NCBI RefSeq assembly: GCF_046630445.1 | Contig: NC_092333.1 | Location: 719,502,001 to 719,566,000 of the forward strand | Direction of reading: 5' to 3' | Origin: Rutidosis leptorrhynchoides | Taxonomy: Eukaryota; Streptophyta; Magnoliopsida; Asterales; Asteraceae | DNA: 64,000 nt | Shown here: positions 10,136-23,200 of the stretch, piece by piece | How the letters are laid out: the number at the start of each line of letters is the position of its first letter | Position numbering within the stretch: position 1 is the stretch's first letter | Position numbers and translations under genes: made by a program | The notes under the pieces: generated by a model | What the model saw: only the letters and a program-made list of their open reading frames with translations | Databases searched by the model: none | Told to the model about the DNA's origin: nothing

Positions 10136-12430
10136 CAAAAAGTCACGTTTTTACCCCCGATATTGAGCCCTAAAACCATAAAGTTCCAAACTTTTTCGCC
10201 AAAATAATCACTTTATTGGTTAACTTGGTAGATTTAGTCATTACAAAGGCTATGTTTCAAGAATCACTAAAAACGGATGAGAAACGAGGAAAAACGAGCA
10301 AAACCGGCTAAGACGATTAACTCGCGTTTAAATAACTTATTTTATAATTTTTGTAAAAGTTTAATTACTTAACCTCATGTTTTAGGATATTCAATTACGA
10401 ACGCGTGGGCGTAAGAATCGTCAAAAACGGAGCTAAAACGAAGATTCTAGAGCGAAAACGAGAAATCAAGTTACGATCCAGGGAATCAAGGCTGACCAGC
10501 ACAAAATCCGCCCTGCTATACCACCTGCCATCTGCCCTGCCAGTATGCAAACGGCCTGCCAAATACGACCTGCCAGTACACGTTGCCAAACGGCCTGCCA
10601 GGCGTTTTTTGGCAAAAAATTACAATTTTGCCCCTAAGCTTTGCTTATAAAAGGAGGGCTTCACTTCTCATTTCAACACACCAAAAACACACCAATTCCT
10701 CACTTCTCTCTCTAAAATATCTCTCTATAGTCGCTCTCTAGTGATCTATAGGAGATTAGTTCTCTCTCTACTTTCTCTCTCTAGTTTCTAGAGAGAGAAA
10801 AGTACAGAGACTAGGAAATGTAGTTATCTCTCTATTGTCACTCTCTAGTGATCAATAGGAGATTAGTATGTAGTTAGTAGTAGAAGCTTTCAAGCATTGT
10901 AACGCTATGAATATTATGAAGAAGTACAAGTGTTATTCTGCCGACATTATCCGGTACTATCTATCCTTTTCTTTTATTAATTCATCATAATGTTCTTGTT
11001 TGATGTTTGTGATTTATTAATGATTGAAATGCTTGTTGCCATGATGTGTGCATAATTGCTTGATTGTTTGCCATGATTTAATAATGTTAGTTAGGGATAA
11101 TTATCGTCTCGTACTCGCTTTCTGTCTATGATATTAAACCTCGTTATTATCGTCCTTCCACCAATAAACGTGATTAAAACCTTTTATAAAGTTGACATTA
11201 TAAAGGTAATTAGTTATCTGTGTTTATACATTGGTCAAGGTATGAACCCATCGGAAATACTATAAAGTACATGGGGAATTACCATAGGACCAGATCAAGA
11301 CATTGGTCAAGAGTATAAGACTCGAGGAAATACTGTTGTAACAGTAGAGTACAGTGTTGATGTACTATAGGACCACTTGAGCATGGTCAAGGTTAGAAGC
11401 TATGGAACTACTATAAGTCTAGTACATGGTGGATAACTAAGGGATTTATTGGGTAGATTTAAGTAAGGGCTGGTTTAAGTCATAAATGGGAATTTAACGC
11501 ACTACAATACAAACTAAGCTTATAAATCTTTAAGGATGACTGAGAACTATCTGATGTTCTAATTTGTCTACAAACCTTTAGATTTTACCAAACCATTGAC
11601 AGAAAGGGATTCGAAACACAATCATAACCACTCACTTGGGTGATACACTAAGGTGTTAAGAAAGGTTGGATATTCTATATATATGACTATGCTACTTTAT
11701 TCGTGCACCTAAGGTATGCACTGCATCCTAGATGGGCCGCTTATATTCTTAAACTGGATAAAGCGTCGGGAGTTGAGCATAGTCCATCCGATCAGAATCT
11801 TCAAAGCCTAGTTCCTCGTGACATGCTAACCGGGAAACCGCTTAGTAGGGAATCTAGTGTTCTCACCAAGGTATATCTATCCAAGGAGTGTCTCATAATC
11901 ATCCTGACACTACGTTATCTTAAATCATGGTGAACCACGTCTTCTCTGTCCTTAGTTGTTGCATGCTAGCTAGCTTATTTTAATTATATTGCTTTAATAT
12001 TTTAATTACAATTATGTAAACAAATCAACCCAACTATTGCCTTTATACAATTAGATATTCCGGATAAAGTGGTGTCAAGAATAAACTGGTTTGACTTGGT
12101 TATTGGATTTTCCGAACAGTCGCCAATTTATTGGGACCAAAAGGATTCTGCCTCTCCACACAAGGTGTACCTGGCCACTACTCTTGGATACTGAATTATG
12201 TATAAACCCAATCTTAATTGCTAAATTATCTAGATAAGCTCTGTTTCAAATTCCACCGCTCAAGGAACGAACCTAGGTCATATTTGACCTTGTTAACCCA
12301 TAGGAAGGAATAATAGATTTAGGCCCAGCATATATAAATTAAAGATTCGACTTCTCCTGTTGGTATCCTGAGTTGACATTTTGCGACCTAACGACTCCGC
12401 ATAAATAAACCGTACGATTCGAGCATATCA
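10136..12430 (+). repeat. E2 5' LTR
   Basis: 2295 bp, TGATAT...ATATCA. A TATA box (TATAAAAG, 10646-10653) is followed by a pyrimidine-rich CTCTCT tract (about 10700-10800), which fits a transcription start near 10680. Upstream at 10507-10605 there is a cluster of CTGCCA-containing words. The LTR carries 10956-11118, which the 3' LTR lacks. Confidence 0.93.
10646..10653 (+). promoter_or_regulatory. TATA box of the E2 5' LTR
   Basis: TATAAAAG followed by GAGGGCTTCACTTC and then CT-rich sequence. The identical box is in the 3' LTR at 18123-18130. Confidence 0.7.
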
Positions 12431-12447
12431 CGGGGTAGTTAAATTTT

Positions 12448-12464
12448 TGGCGCCGCTGCCGGGG
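12448..12464 (+). other. E2 primer-binding site (tRNA-Asp type)
   Basis: TGGCGCCGCTGCCGGGG lies 17 nt after the 5' LTR. It closely resembles the tRNA-Asp-complementary PBS known for Athila-type elements. Confidence 0.85.
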
Positions 12465-12609
12465 AGCTGTAGTACAATTTGGAGCCTGTTTAGATTAGTT
12501 AGTTTTTAAGAGAACCTTTTGACTGAGACTAGCTTTGTCAGAAGTTACTAGTTTACCGTAGTTAGTATAGATAATATTAGTTTAATTTAGATTAATTAGA
12601 AAATTTAAA

Positions 12610-15237
12610 ATGGACTTCCTTATTAGTGAACCTTTAGGATGGTTTAACCTACTTAGACCACTAAGAATTCTTCCGACACATCCTTTCTTCTATCCGATAT
12701 CATACATTATACCCATACGACGAGATCCACATTTACCTGAAGATAGTTCGACGATGGCTGCACGCATCACTCTCGCTGACATCACCAAACCCTCGTTAGA
12801 AGGACGAGGAGGATCAATACTCTACCCAGAGGTTGGAGCGTCTTTTGTGCTTAAGCAAAGCATCATACAACTCATTCAGAATCAATGTCTATTCCATGGC
12901 TTACCAATTGACGATCCCAACTCTCACTTAGATAAATTCTTCTCCTTATCCAACTCATATAAGCAAAACGGGGTTGAATAAGATGTAGTTCGTCTGTATC
13001 TGTTCCCCTATTCCTTAACTCTTCATGCACAAACCTGGTTCGAGGAGTTAGAACCCAATTCTATCACCTCATGGGAGAAAATGGAAACAACTTTCTTAAT
13101 CAAGTACTTTCCCCCATCAAAACAAATCAGACTTAGGAATGATATCGTAAACTTTCAACAAGCTTCTGATGAATCACTCTACACTGCATGGGAAAGATTC
13201 AAACATTTGCTTCGAAGATGTCCGAATCACCGTCTTGAGAGCTCTGATAAGATTTTGACCTTCTACATAGGTCTGAATCAGAACAACAAGTCTACTCTTG
13301 ATACTGTTTCTCGAGGTAACTTCATGAACTTCACTGCTGACGAGGCCTGGAGATTGATCGAGGAGATGACTATGCACCATCATGATTGGAACACGGAAGA
13401 GCACATTTCATCAACAACACTGCTTTCAGCCTCCGATCCTATCAATACCATAAAATATCTCTCGAAAGTAAAAGAAAACCTCACCAAAGAAGTTGGACTA
13501 AAGAAACTCCCGCAACATGTGTCTCAAGTTCAATTATGCCAGAATTGTACTGACCCACATCTGGCCAAAGTATACGAGGCCAAATGTGAGGACTCTGTTG
13601 CCTACACTGATAAGATCCTAGCTCATCGACACAACCCACAAACTAAACCCACTACCCCACCAGAGATAAGTCCAGACGATGTCCTACTGCGTATCATCAA
13701 CATGATCACAGCAAGACAAGACGCAACTGACTTAGTCATGACTAATCACCTGAGTAGTCTTGAAAATCAAATAAGCCAGCTAAATCAACGTCTCGATTCT
13801 CTACGTTACCCTAAAAATGACTCAAAGGTGGCACATAGCCAACCTTCAGTTTCTTCTAAGGAGAAGAAACTAGCTAATACCCGTTCGGTAGTAGTCATTG
13901 AGTCATCACCTAAACCTATTGGGAAAACACCCATTCCATTCCTTAGCCGTCTCAAGCAAAGACATAACAAGATGAAATCTTTCAAGCTTGACGGTAAATT
14001 TTTGAACACTGTGTCTAAAAATCCTCATAGTAAGAAGTATTTTAGAAAACTCCTATCAACCAAGGATAAGGTACCCGAAGTACCCAATGTCCCGCTGAAT
14101 GCGGATTGTTCAGCTATTCTCTTAAATACTCTTCCTGAAAAACTAGGGGATACCAGACGATTCACCCTTCCTTGTTCTATGTACCAATCTGGTACTATCT
14201 ATTCTCTCGCTGACCTTGGTGTCGGCATTAATCTCATGCCTTACTCACTGTTCCAGAGACTCGAAATTGGAAACCTTAACCCTACGAAAATGATCATCCA
14301 GCTAGTTGACCAATCCACAAGATATCCTAAAGGAATAGCTGAGAACGTCATGGTTAAGATCGACAAATTCCTCTTTCCGACTGACTTTGTGGTTATGGAC
14401 TATAAAGAAGACATGAAAACTCCTATCATCTTAGGAAGGACTTTCATGAATACAGCCAAAGCGATTGTTGACATTTATTCACGGACTATCACCTTGAGAG
14501 CCTGTGGATAAGAAGTCACTTTCACGATCGACGAGTCTGTATGTCCTTCTGATGGGAACGCCGAAGTGAATACCATCTCTACTAGGAAAGTCACTTTCTA
14601 TTCCGAGAATGAAGAGAAGAAGATAGAAGTAGAAGACAAGAAAAATAACCACTCTACACCAACCCAATCTTCATTCCCACCTTATTTTGATCTTTTAATG
14701 ACTAGAGAGGATATCGTTCTAGAAGAAATCTCTAAACCAATTATTCTTGAAACTCCCGACCGGAGCGACGAGGAGGTGGATGAAGAAATTGAAATGGAGA
14801 GCCCGGAGAAGAAGAAAGAGATGAAGGATTCTAGCAACGAAGTAGTTGTTAATGTTGCTACCACATTGGAGACATCAATGGACATCGTCCCACCTCCATC
14901 CTTAGAGTACAACATTATGACCAACCCGAAGTCACATAGAAGAAAGACGGGTTTTGCGTCAGGGCTACCCTATAAACCATCACTCAAATACATAATGACA
15001 TACACATCATGGAGTAATGAGGACCCCTTTGACCAACCCACACAAATCAAGGAGGTAAAAGAAACCGATAGCTTTGTTACACCTCAAGTTAAACAAAGCA
15101 GTCACTTCAAACCATCTTCTCCTCTCATTGGACATACCTTATTCTATGTCTGCTTCAATCTCATCAGTATGTTCCAATATTACCTCTTGTGTCTACTGAT
15201 GGATGCAAGGGAGCCGCTTAGATTTCCTGAGAAATAA
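12610..15237 (+). pseudogene. gag-pro: E2 gag-protease frame with two stops
   Basis: One frame of 876 codons, interrupted by TAA at 12979-12981 and TAA at 14509-14511. ATG 12610 opens the frame; ATG 12754 (MAARITLADI) is an alternative start. The capsid part (about 12830-13400) has the Athila/Tat-like look, with LFPYSLTLHAQTWFEEL read through near 13000 and ERFKHLLRRCPNH near 13195. The protease part (about 14090-14500) reads ADLGVGINLMPYSLF where active proteases have D-[ST]-G-[AS]; the T/S-to-L and A-to-V changes suggest it is inactive or of the divergent DLGA type common in this lineage. The tail after 14512 is acidic and Lys/Glu-rich. There is no RT. Confidence 0.85.
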
Positions 15238-17549
15238 GGCTAGAGTCAGGCTCGTGACTCGAACAAAAACAAGCGCTTCTAGGGAGGCAACCCGTGTGTA
15301 TTTATCTTTTCTATAGCTTTAGTAGTAGTTAGATTAGAATAATTAGGTTAATTGAATAAATGAGAAAGTGAAACTTAAAATAAAATTTTCAACGTTTCTT
15401 AGGAAGAATTCACTTCTCCTACTTGTCATGAACTTAATTGCAATATTTACATCATTTTCAAAGTCTTAAAATTAAGGGCAGTCAACACTTTAAGTGCGGG
15501 ATTAAGCTTTTTAGTCATACACTGATTTGTTGAATTTTCAAAACCTAATTTTCAAATATCTTTTTCATCAAAACGCAAATCAGTGAGTCTATGGCCTAAA
15601 GCTTAATCACCTGTCTAGGACTAATGTTTTCCATTTTTACAAGTAATAGACAGTTATTGATGCCTGTGGTGGAGACTCTTTGAATAATGATGAAACGACA
15701 AGGAAACCCGTTGATTATTTCATTGCAAGTTATTGGTGGATGTTGAATGGAGAATGAGAATGCCCTAATGAGCTCGAGTACACTTCAAGAAGACCGATTC
15801 GAATCCAGCCGAAGATGGTTCCGACTCAGTCTACCTTCAGATCCTCAGCTCACAACCGCACCTAAGGGAAGTAATTCGTTTCTTTATCTTCGTTTATTTA
15901 GTTTGCTTCGTTATATCCTTAAACTATACCCTATCCTAAGCTTATCACTAAGTGTGGGATTCCAACCCAATATTGAGCTTAGATACATTTTTCGACATGT
16001 TCAAACTCTAAGTGTGGGATTTTAGCTCCCTAAAATCTAAGAATGAACATTAGGGACAATGTTCCTCTAAGTGTGGGATAGCGGTGTAGTACAACGTAAT
16101 TAGTTAGAGGATGCTCGGAAAATGTTCTTAACTTAAAAATTTTACTAAGCTTTTCGAGTATACCTACTATTTAGATTCTTTATCCTCAACGTGAATTTTT
16201 CAAAAATTTTGACTAAATGATACTTTCTGAAAAAGTACTTTCGAAAATCAAGCGTGTTTGTTCTAAAATTAAGACAAATGAGGACATAAATCTTCTTAAG
16301 AATGAACCGATTCTCTAAAAGAGCATTGCATGACTAGGCATTATCAACCCAATATAATTGTTGTGAGGCACCCCAAAAATGGCCCAATAAGCATTCATTT
16401 TTAATGCTTCACTATATTTACCGTTGAGAGTGTCGATGTTAGCATTTAGAGTTAGAACTTGACCTTGACATACATTTCGAGGCCAATGATTAGTAAGCGC
16501 CATACGTGGTGTAGGTGCGATACTCCTCCTGAAATCATTCTGAATAGAGAAGACAAAAACCATCCGTTTCCGTTTCCACTCCACGCATTTAAACCGACTA
16601 ACTCACATCAAGGAGTTGATGAATCAGAAAATACTCACCCCAAATTCACTATCAAATACGTTACCCTTTCTACCCTCTTTCCTTTCTCATTTCCAAAATC
16701 TAGAAATTCAAAGAGATAGATCGACCAAGTTTACTTCAAACACTTGTCGAAAAATTCTGAAATCCCAGACTGTTTTTGATAGGTCAAAAAGACCTATTTC
16801 TAGTGTAATACCTTTCTCTCTGGCCACAAGAAGAAATAGACAAAGTTATGAAGATGGGATATAAAAAAAAAATAGTTGAACAAAGTCTCAAAAATAAAGA
16901 AGAGAAAAGTCTTCAAATAAAAGCATATATCCCCAAAGAAAATGAAGATTGTGACCCAGGAGGATTGCAGAAAAGAAGCAAAGTCTTCGCTGAAAATCAG
17001 CACTCTCTAAAGGAACTCTTCAACAAAAATAGAGTATCATCTTTCCCAGAAAAAAGTATATCCTCATGAAACCGAAATCTATCGAATCTCTCTAATTTCA
17101 AAGATTCGAAAATCACCCTTTTCGCCATATCAAAACCTTCACTTTTCTCCGCAAACCAACCTTTAAACCCGCTCTTCCTCTTGAAAGAATTATTAGGGAG
17201 AAGATCAGTGTCGTCCTTACCTAACCGGTGGAGATTTGATTCTTGGTCAAGCCTATGAGAATACTTGCAACGTGACTGGCTATGAGGGAATTCATTTCAT
17301 AGATTGATAGGGAACCCCAAACACTTGAGTGATTTGAGTGACCCGTGTAAGGAAGCCAATGTCATGTAACCTCCTCTCATGCTTGCAGAGATAGTTTCTA
17401 CCCCTTTTAGAAGAGGACTTGTCTGATCTTGCTTTTATAATAAATAACAAGCCACTTGAATAATAGAACAGAAACCTCAGAAGCATCCTTGAACTCAAAA
17501 TAAAAGAAAGGTTTGCTTGAGGACAAGCAAAGTCTAAGTGTGGGATATT
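15238..17549 (+). other. E2 3' non-coding region with repeated PPT-like motif
   Basis: Just after the coding frame is GGGAGGCAACCC (15282-15293), a word I recall at the pol end of Athila/Tat elements. CTAAGTGTGGGAT occurs at 15948-15960, 16008-16020, 16067-16079 and 17534-17546, the last adjoining the 3' LTR as the functional polypurine tract; TTAAGTGCGGGAT at 15490-15502 is a variant. The other open frames here are short and unrecognised; I see no domain in them. Confidence 0.7.
17534..17549 (+). other. E2 polypurine tract
   Basis: CTAAGTGTGGGATAT immediately before TGATATCGG of the 3' LTR; the site expected for plus-strand priming. Confidence 0.7.
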
Positions 17550-19747
17550 TGATATCGGCCAAAAAGTCACGTTTTTACCTCCGATATTGAGCCCTAAAAC
17601 CATAAAGTTCCAAACTTTATCGCAAAAATAATCACTTTATTGGTTAGCTTGGTAGATTTAGTCATTGCAAAGGCTATGTTTCAAGAATCACTAAAAACGG
17701 ATGAGAAACGAGGAAAAACGAGCAAAACCGGCTAAGACGATTAACTCGCGTTTAAATAACTTATTTTATAATTTTTGGAAAAGTTTAATTACTTAACCTC
17801 ATATTGTAGGATATTCAATTACGAACGCGTGGGCGCAAGAATCGTAAAAAACGGAGCTAAAACGATGATTCTAGAGCGAAAACGAGAAATCAAGTTACGA
17901 TCCAGGGAATCAAGGCTGACCAGCAGAAAATCTGTCCTACCATACCACCTGCCATCTGCCCTGCCAGTATGCAAACGGCCTGTCAAATATGGCATGCCAG
18001 TGCACCTTGCCACACGGCCTGCCAGGCATTTTTCAGAAAATACGGCCTGCCAGTGCACCTTGCCAAACGGACTGCCAGGCGTTTTTTGGCCAAAAATTAA
18101 AATTTTGCCCCTAAGCTTTGCTTATAAAAGGAGGGCATCACTTTTCATTTCAACACAACAAAAACACACCAATTCCTCACTTCTCTCTCTAAAATATCTC
18201 TCTATAGTCGCTCTCTAGTGATCTATAGGAGATTAGTTCTCTCTCTACTTTCTCTCTCTAGTTTCTAGAGAGAGAAAAGTACAGAGATTAGGAAATGTAG
18301 TTATCTCTCTATTGTCGCTCTCTAGTGACCAATAGGAGATTAGTATGTAGTTAGTAGTAGAAGCTTTCAAGCATTGTAACGCTATGAATATTATGAAGAA
18401 ATACAAGTGTTATTCTGCCGACATTATCCGGTGTTATTCTGTCTATGATATTAAACCTCGTTATTATCGTCCTTCCACCAATAAACGTGATTAAAACCTT
18501 TTATAAAGTCGACATTATAAAGGTAATTAGTTATCTGTGTTTATACATTGGTCAAGGTATGAACCCATCGGAAATACTATAAAGTACATAGGGAATTACC
18601 ATAGGACCAGATCAAGACATTGGTCAAGAGTATAAGACTCGAGGAAATACTGTTATAACAGTAGAGTACAGTGTTGATGTACTATAGGACCACTTGAGCA
18701 TGGTCAAGGTTAGAAGCTATGGAACCACTATAATTCTAGTACATGGTGGATAACTAAGGAATTTATTGGGTAGATTTAAGTAAGGGCTGGTTTAAGTCAT
18801 AAATGAGAATTTAACGAACTACAATAAAAACTAAGCTTATAAATCTTTAAGGATGACTGAGAACTATCTGATGTTCTAATTTGTCTACAAACTCTTAGAT
18901 TTTACCAAACCATTAACAGAAAGGGATTCGAAACACAATCATAACCACTCACTTGGGTGATACACTAAGGTGTTAAGAAAGGTTGGATATTCTATATATA
19001 TGACTATGCTACTTTATTCGTGCACCCAAGGTATGCACTGCATCCTAGATGGGCCGCTTATATTCTTAAACTGGATAAAGCATCGGGAGTTGAGCATAGT
19101 CCATCCGATCAGAATCTTCAAAGCCTAGTTCCTCGTGACATGCTAATCGGGAAACCGCTTAATAGGGAATCTAGTGTTCTCACCAAGGTATATTTATCCA
19201 AGGAGTGTCTCATAATCATCCTAACACTACGTTATCTTAAATCATGGTGAACCACGTCTTCTCTGTCCTTAGTTGTTGCATGCTAGCTAGCTTATTTTAA
19301 TTATATTGCTTTATTATTTTAATTGCAATTATGTAAACAAATCAAACCAACTATTGCCTTTACACAATTTGATATTCCGGATAAAGTGGTGTCTAGAATA
19401 AACCGGTTGGACTTGGTTATTGAATTTTCCGAACAGTCGCCAATTTATTGGGACCAAAAGGATCCTGCCTCTCCACACAAGGTGTACCTGGCCACTAGTC
19501 TTGGATACTGAATTGTGTATAAACCCAATCTTAATTGATAAATTATCTAGATAAGCTCTGTTTCAAATTCGACCGCTCAAGGAACGACCCTAGGTCATAT
19601 TTGCACTTGCTAACCCATAGGAAGGAATAATAGATTTAGGCCCAGCATATATAAATTAAAGATTCGACTTCTCCCGTTGGTATCCTGAGTTGACGTTTTG
19701 CAACCTAACAACACCGCATAAATAAACCGTCCGATTCGGGCATATCA
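17550..19747 (+). repeat. E2 3' LTR, with an internal deletion
   Basis: 2198 bp. It aligns with 10136-12430 but lacks about 160 bp (10956-11118 of the 5' LTR), the gap being joined at GTTATTCTGTC. It has an extra partial duplication of the CGGCCTGCCAG block near 18040-18080. The open frame 17775-18218 lies in U3 and is not supported as a gene. Confidence 0.92.
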
Positions 19748-20236
19748 CTCTCCTCAAAATGACCTAATCGCTTCCCTTTTATAGTGCTGAAAATTCTGGG
19801 CTGAACAGTGACAGGAGCCCCGCTTTTGGCTCAGGAGCGGCGCTTTTAGCATTCTTCAGAAGCGGTTTTGTGATCAAGAGCGGCGCTTTTGTTCTAAGAG
19901 CGGTGCTTTTGGAAATGTGGAACGGCGCTTTTGGCTACTTGTGAAAAATGGTGTCAATCGTGTACAAGAACGTCGCTTTTCTTTGAGGTGCGGCGCTTTT
20001 GGTCATCAGGAGCGCGCTTTTCATTTAGGTGCGGCGCTTTTGAAGCTGAATTTTGTACTTCCCATTTTCTTTGCTACTTTTGATCAAGACTTGGTCAATT
20101 TTACACCAAATCAAGCTTTTAGCCTTGAACCGACACTTTAGCATAAATAACCAACTTTTAGCCCCAAGGATCCTCAAAACCGAATGAAATGAGGGAGTTA
20201 TTGCGAGATAAAACATGTATAATTAGAGCAATATCA
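19748..20236 (-). mobile_element. E6: LTR fragment, right part
   Basis: Continuation of 9896-10135 across E2. On the minus strand it starts TGATATTGCTC (from 20236). It contains the GCGGCGCTTTTG array listed separately. Interpretation as an LTR rests on the terminal word and on the absence of coding sequence. Confidence 0.45.
19820..20043. repeat. degenerate GCGGCGCTTTTG array
   Basis: About ten copies of (A/T)GCGGCGCTTTTG with small variations, spaced roughly 18-40 bp, in sequence that is otherwise AT-rich. Spacing is irregular, so this is a clustered motif rather than a simple tandem repeat. Confidence 0.75.
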
Positions 20237-23200
20237 CATATCTATCCTAAAGTTGATATGCACTATGATCGTTTGAATGATTCATATGAAAACCAAAAAC
20301 CAACGTTTTTACATGATCGTGACCAAATTGTAGAAAACCCACCTACCCCAGACTTAGATGGTTCTCCAACACGAAAACCAAGTACAAAGGTGTATATTCC
20401 ATCTCTTATATTGGAAAAACATCTTGCTGTTACAGAAGGTAAAAATTCGTGATCTTGAACAGAAAGTTGTTAACAACTCGACCAACACAAGCAAATGTGA
20501 TATATTTGCATCAACCAAAGATTTATCAACCCAGAAGGTAAAACCTACAGAAGTTAAACTACCAACACCGGTTTTGCTAATCAATAAAACTGAACAAGAT
20601 TTTTTAACAATTGATTTTAACAAAATCTTTCATACTCCTGGTTTATTTGATGTTGAAACCAACCAAGGATATGTTGTGGTGAAATATACGTTTGCTTTTG
20701 ATTGTTCATTTATTTATGAAAAGATGATATGTCAACCACAAAAAAGTCCAAGACCAATAATGTCTTGACTCCGGAAGATCAATTTTAGGTTTATTTAAAT
20801 AAAAATCTTGAAAATCGTGTCAACGAATTAGAAAATAAAGTTGAAACCAAAACAACTGTTTTCAATGCTCAACGAAAGAGATTTCAATCTCATATTGAAA
20901 ATCTTGAAAAGGAAAACAAATTTCCGATTTTATCAAAGTTACCTTATTCACCCGTTGACTCAAAACACCAAAAAAAAAAAAAAAAATTTGTGACTCCGGA
21001 ATCCAGGACAAATTTTTCCCCAACCTCGATATACTCACATGCTTCATCCAGTAAAACACCTAAGATCTCACAGGAGATACCCAAGGTGTCATTCAAATCT
21101 ATTACTGCAATGAAAAAATCAAACAATCAACCTCAGAGAAGAACTCTCAACTTCCTCTGAAGAAATGATGTAATCCTCAAATGACGTAAAATGGTTCTTC
21201 AAAGAACAAAAGTCGTTCAACGTCATCAACAAATTCAAAGGGATCTTCACACAACAAAGTTTCTAACTTCGGATCTTTTACTTGGAAACAGAAGACTTCT
21301 ACTCAATCTCAGTTGAAGTCTTCTCAACAAGATCAACGACGATCACCAGGAGTTCATGAGTATTCCAGTTATCGGACTCATAGGAATCAACCATTTCTTA
21401 TAACTGCACTAGTTAAAAATGGAAAACCAACATGATTTTGTGACCATTACGGATGGTTTTCAAATAGTTCAAAGAGAACTTTACCAAAACAATCATCCTC
21501 TGGTCCTAGCAAGAAATTTGTGATATTTTCAAACACAAAACGTAATGATTTTCTAATGCGTCCACAAGACCTATTTTACAATGAGACACCTCACACCAAA
21601 CCAAGGTGGAAACGCATGGTCCTTAAATCAACTTGATAGTACTTACAAATGGTACTCAAAAGATAAGTTTTGAAAATCAAAATGGCTTGTCCGTATTTCA
21701 ATGGACAACTAGGTCTTCAAAGTGCTTTTAAACCATAATGGTTTCTACATACTTCAGTGTAGAACCCGCTCTTTAAATAGATGTTAAACATCATAATGGC
21801 TTTTGTACATATAACAAGTACAGAACCCATGCTTTAGTGTTTTTCTCGCATGTGTAAGGATAACATCATCATTTAATGAGGTTTTATTAAAACAATCGAC
21901 TCGACTTTGTTTCAAGGGGGAGAAAATGTAATTACTTCAAGAAGGAGTAATCCTCATGAGTTACCGTGAAAACTAACATATTCTTATCTTTTGATTATTA
22001 TTAACCGTTGAATACGCTCACCTTCAACATAATCAAATGATAAAGGTGTAAAGTCACCTCAAAAGGAAGTAAAGTCTTTCGCTAAGACACAATTTTTTGG
22101 CATATGTCGGAAATGTAGTCCAGAATGGCTGAAGGGGTTTCGAAAAACCTTGAAAAGAAACCCTGCGTATCGGCTAGAAATTCTCTTGATAAATCACATC
22201 AAAAACAAGATGTGGTTGTGCCTCAACATCAAACAGGGCTTGGAGGTCAGACTTATCTTGATGAGGGAGATTTGTCTCGTCCAACGGAGAGGCAACATGA
22301 TCCCCTTAACGATGATCCCCTTAACGATCAGTCAGCATTTAAGCCTGACCACACACACTACTCATAGAGTGTAATAACTGAAAGAAATTTGTCACCTCAT
22401 GACATATCAATGATTTCAGGACTCGATGTCAGATCTTCCTACATTACATTGATTTCTACCGACACTTTGGTGTTAGGTACAGTTGGAAGGCTTGGTATAA
22501 CCAAGAGCGCAAAGTCGTACAAAAGTCCCATGATACTTTAATCATGGAGGCAGATAACTTGCTAACGCTGACTGAAACTTCGGTTATCGGTCATCCTCAC
22601 CATCCACTGAAGTAACTCCCAGTCCAACCAATTCCGGTAAGGTCCCCAAATCCGTTAAATGTTTTATTAAAGAAAACTTGTCTAGTGTAACAACTGACAT
22701 GAACATTTTAAACATGTCTAGTGTAACAACTAGATTAACTTTTACAAAACCAAAAACGTTTTCTGAAGATCCTGTTTTTCCTGAGGATCAAATTTTTATG
22801 ACATAAATTCCTGTGTCTAGTCCATCTTGCCTCTTTTTATTTTAGGTGATTTTGTTAGGACTTAATACTTGTACCGTGTCGCAAACCTAAAACGAAGGTT
22901 TTGTTGTGGATGGCACATTTCATTACCCCAACCTCCACCACCAATAATTACCCCAAAACCCCTTCCTCACGACGACTCAAAAACTTCACCGACATTGCTA
23001 GGATCTTCATTGCCATCCTCCTCAGATGTATCGCTTCTCTTCTTCGCGACATTGAAAGCGTTCTTTACCAACGTGCATTGATTCGAGGCTTAGCAATCAC
23101 TTGATAAGTATGATATTGGATCAACAAAGAAAACTTCCAAAAGAAGAAGTTTTTCAACAAGGTCAACAACACATCAATTACACAACTGCTCAACATCAAG

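Larger units (their letters stand above)
10136..19747 (+). mobile_element. E2: non-autonomous Athila/Tat-like element, TSD CTCTC
   Basis: Complete structure: 5' LTR 10136-12430, tRNA-Asp-type PBS, gag-protease frame, a 3' non-coding region with repeated polypurine motifs, and 3' LTR 17550-19747. CTCTC at 10131-10135 and 19748-19752 is the 5-bp target-site duplication. Both LTRs start TGATATCGGCC and end CATATCA. RT, RNase H and integrase are absent, so mobilisation would have needed proteins in trans. By eye the LTRs differ by roughly 2% plus one large deletion in the 3' copy, so the insertion is older than E3. Confidence 0.93.

Noticed and set aside
17775..18218. 147-residue ORF in the E2 3' LTR
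   Set aside because: Lies in U3 upstream of and across the TATA box; the 5' LTR copy is not equally open and no domain is recognised.
20189..20768. Endogenous pararetrovirus
   Set aside because: No movement-protein, coat zinc-finger with intact residues, or RT is visible; a decayed retrotransposon is simpler.
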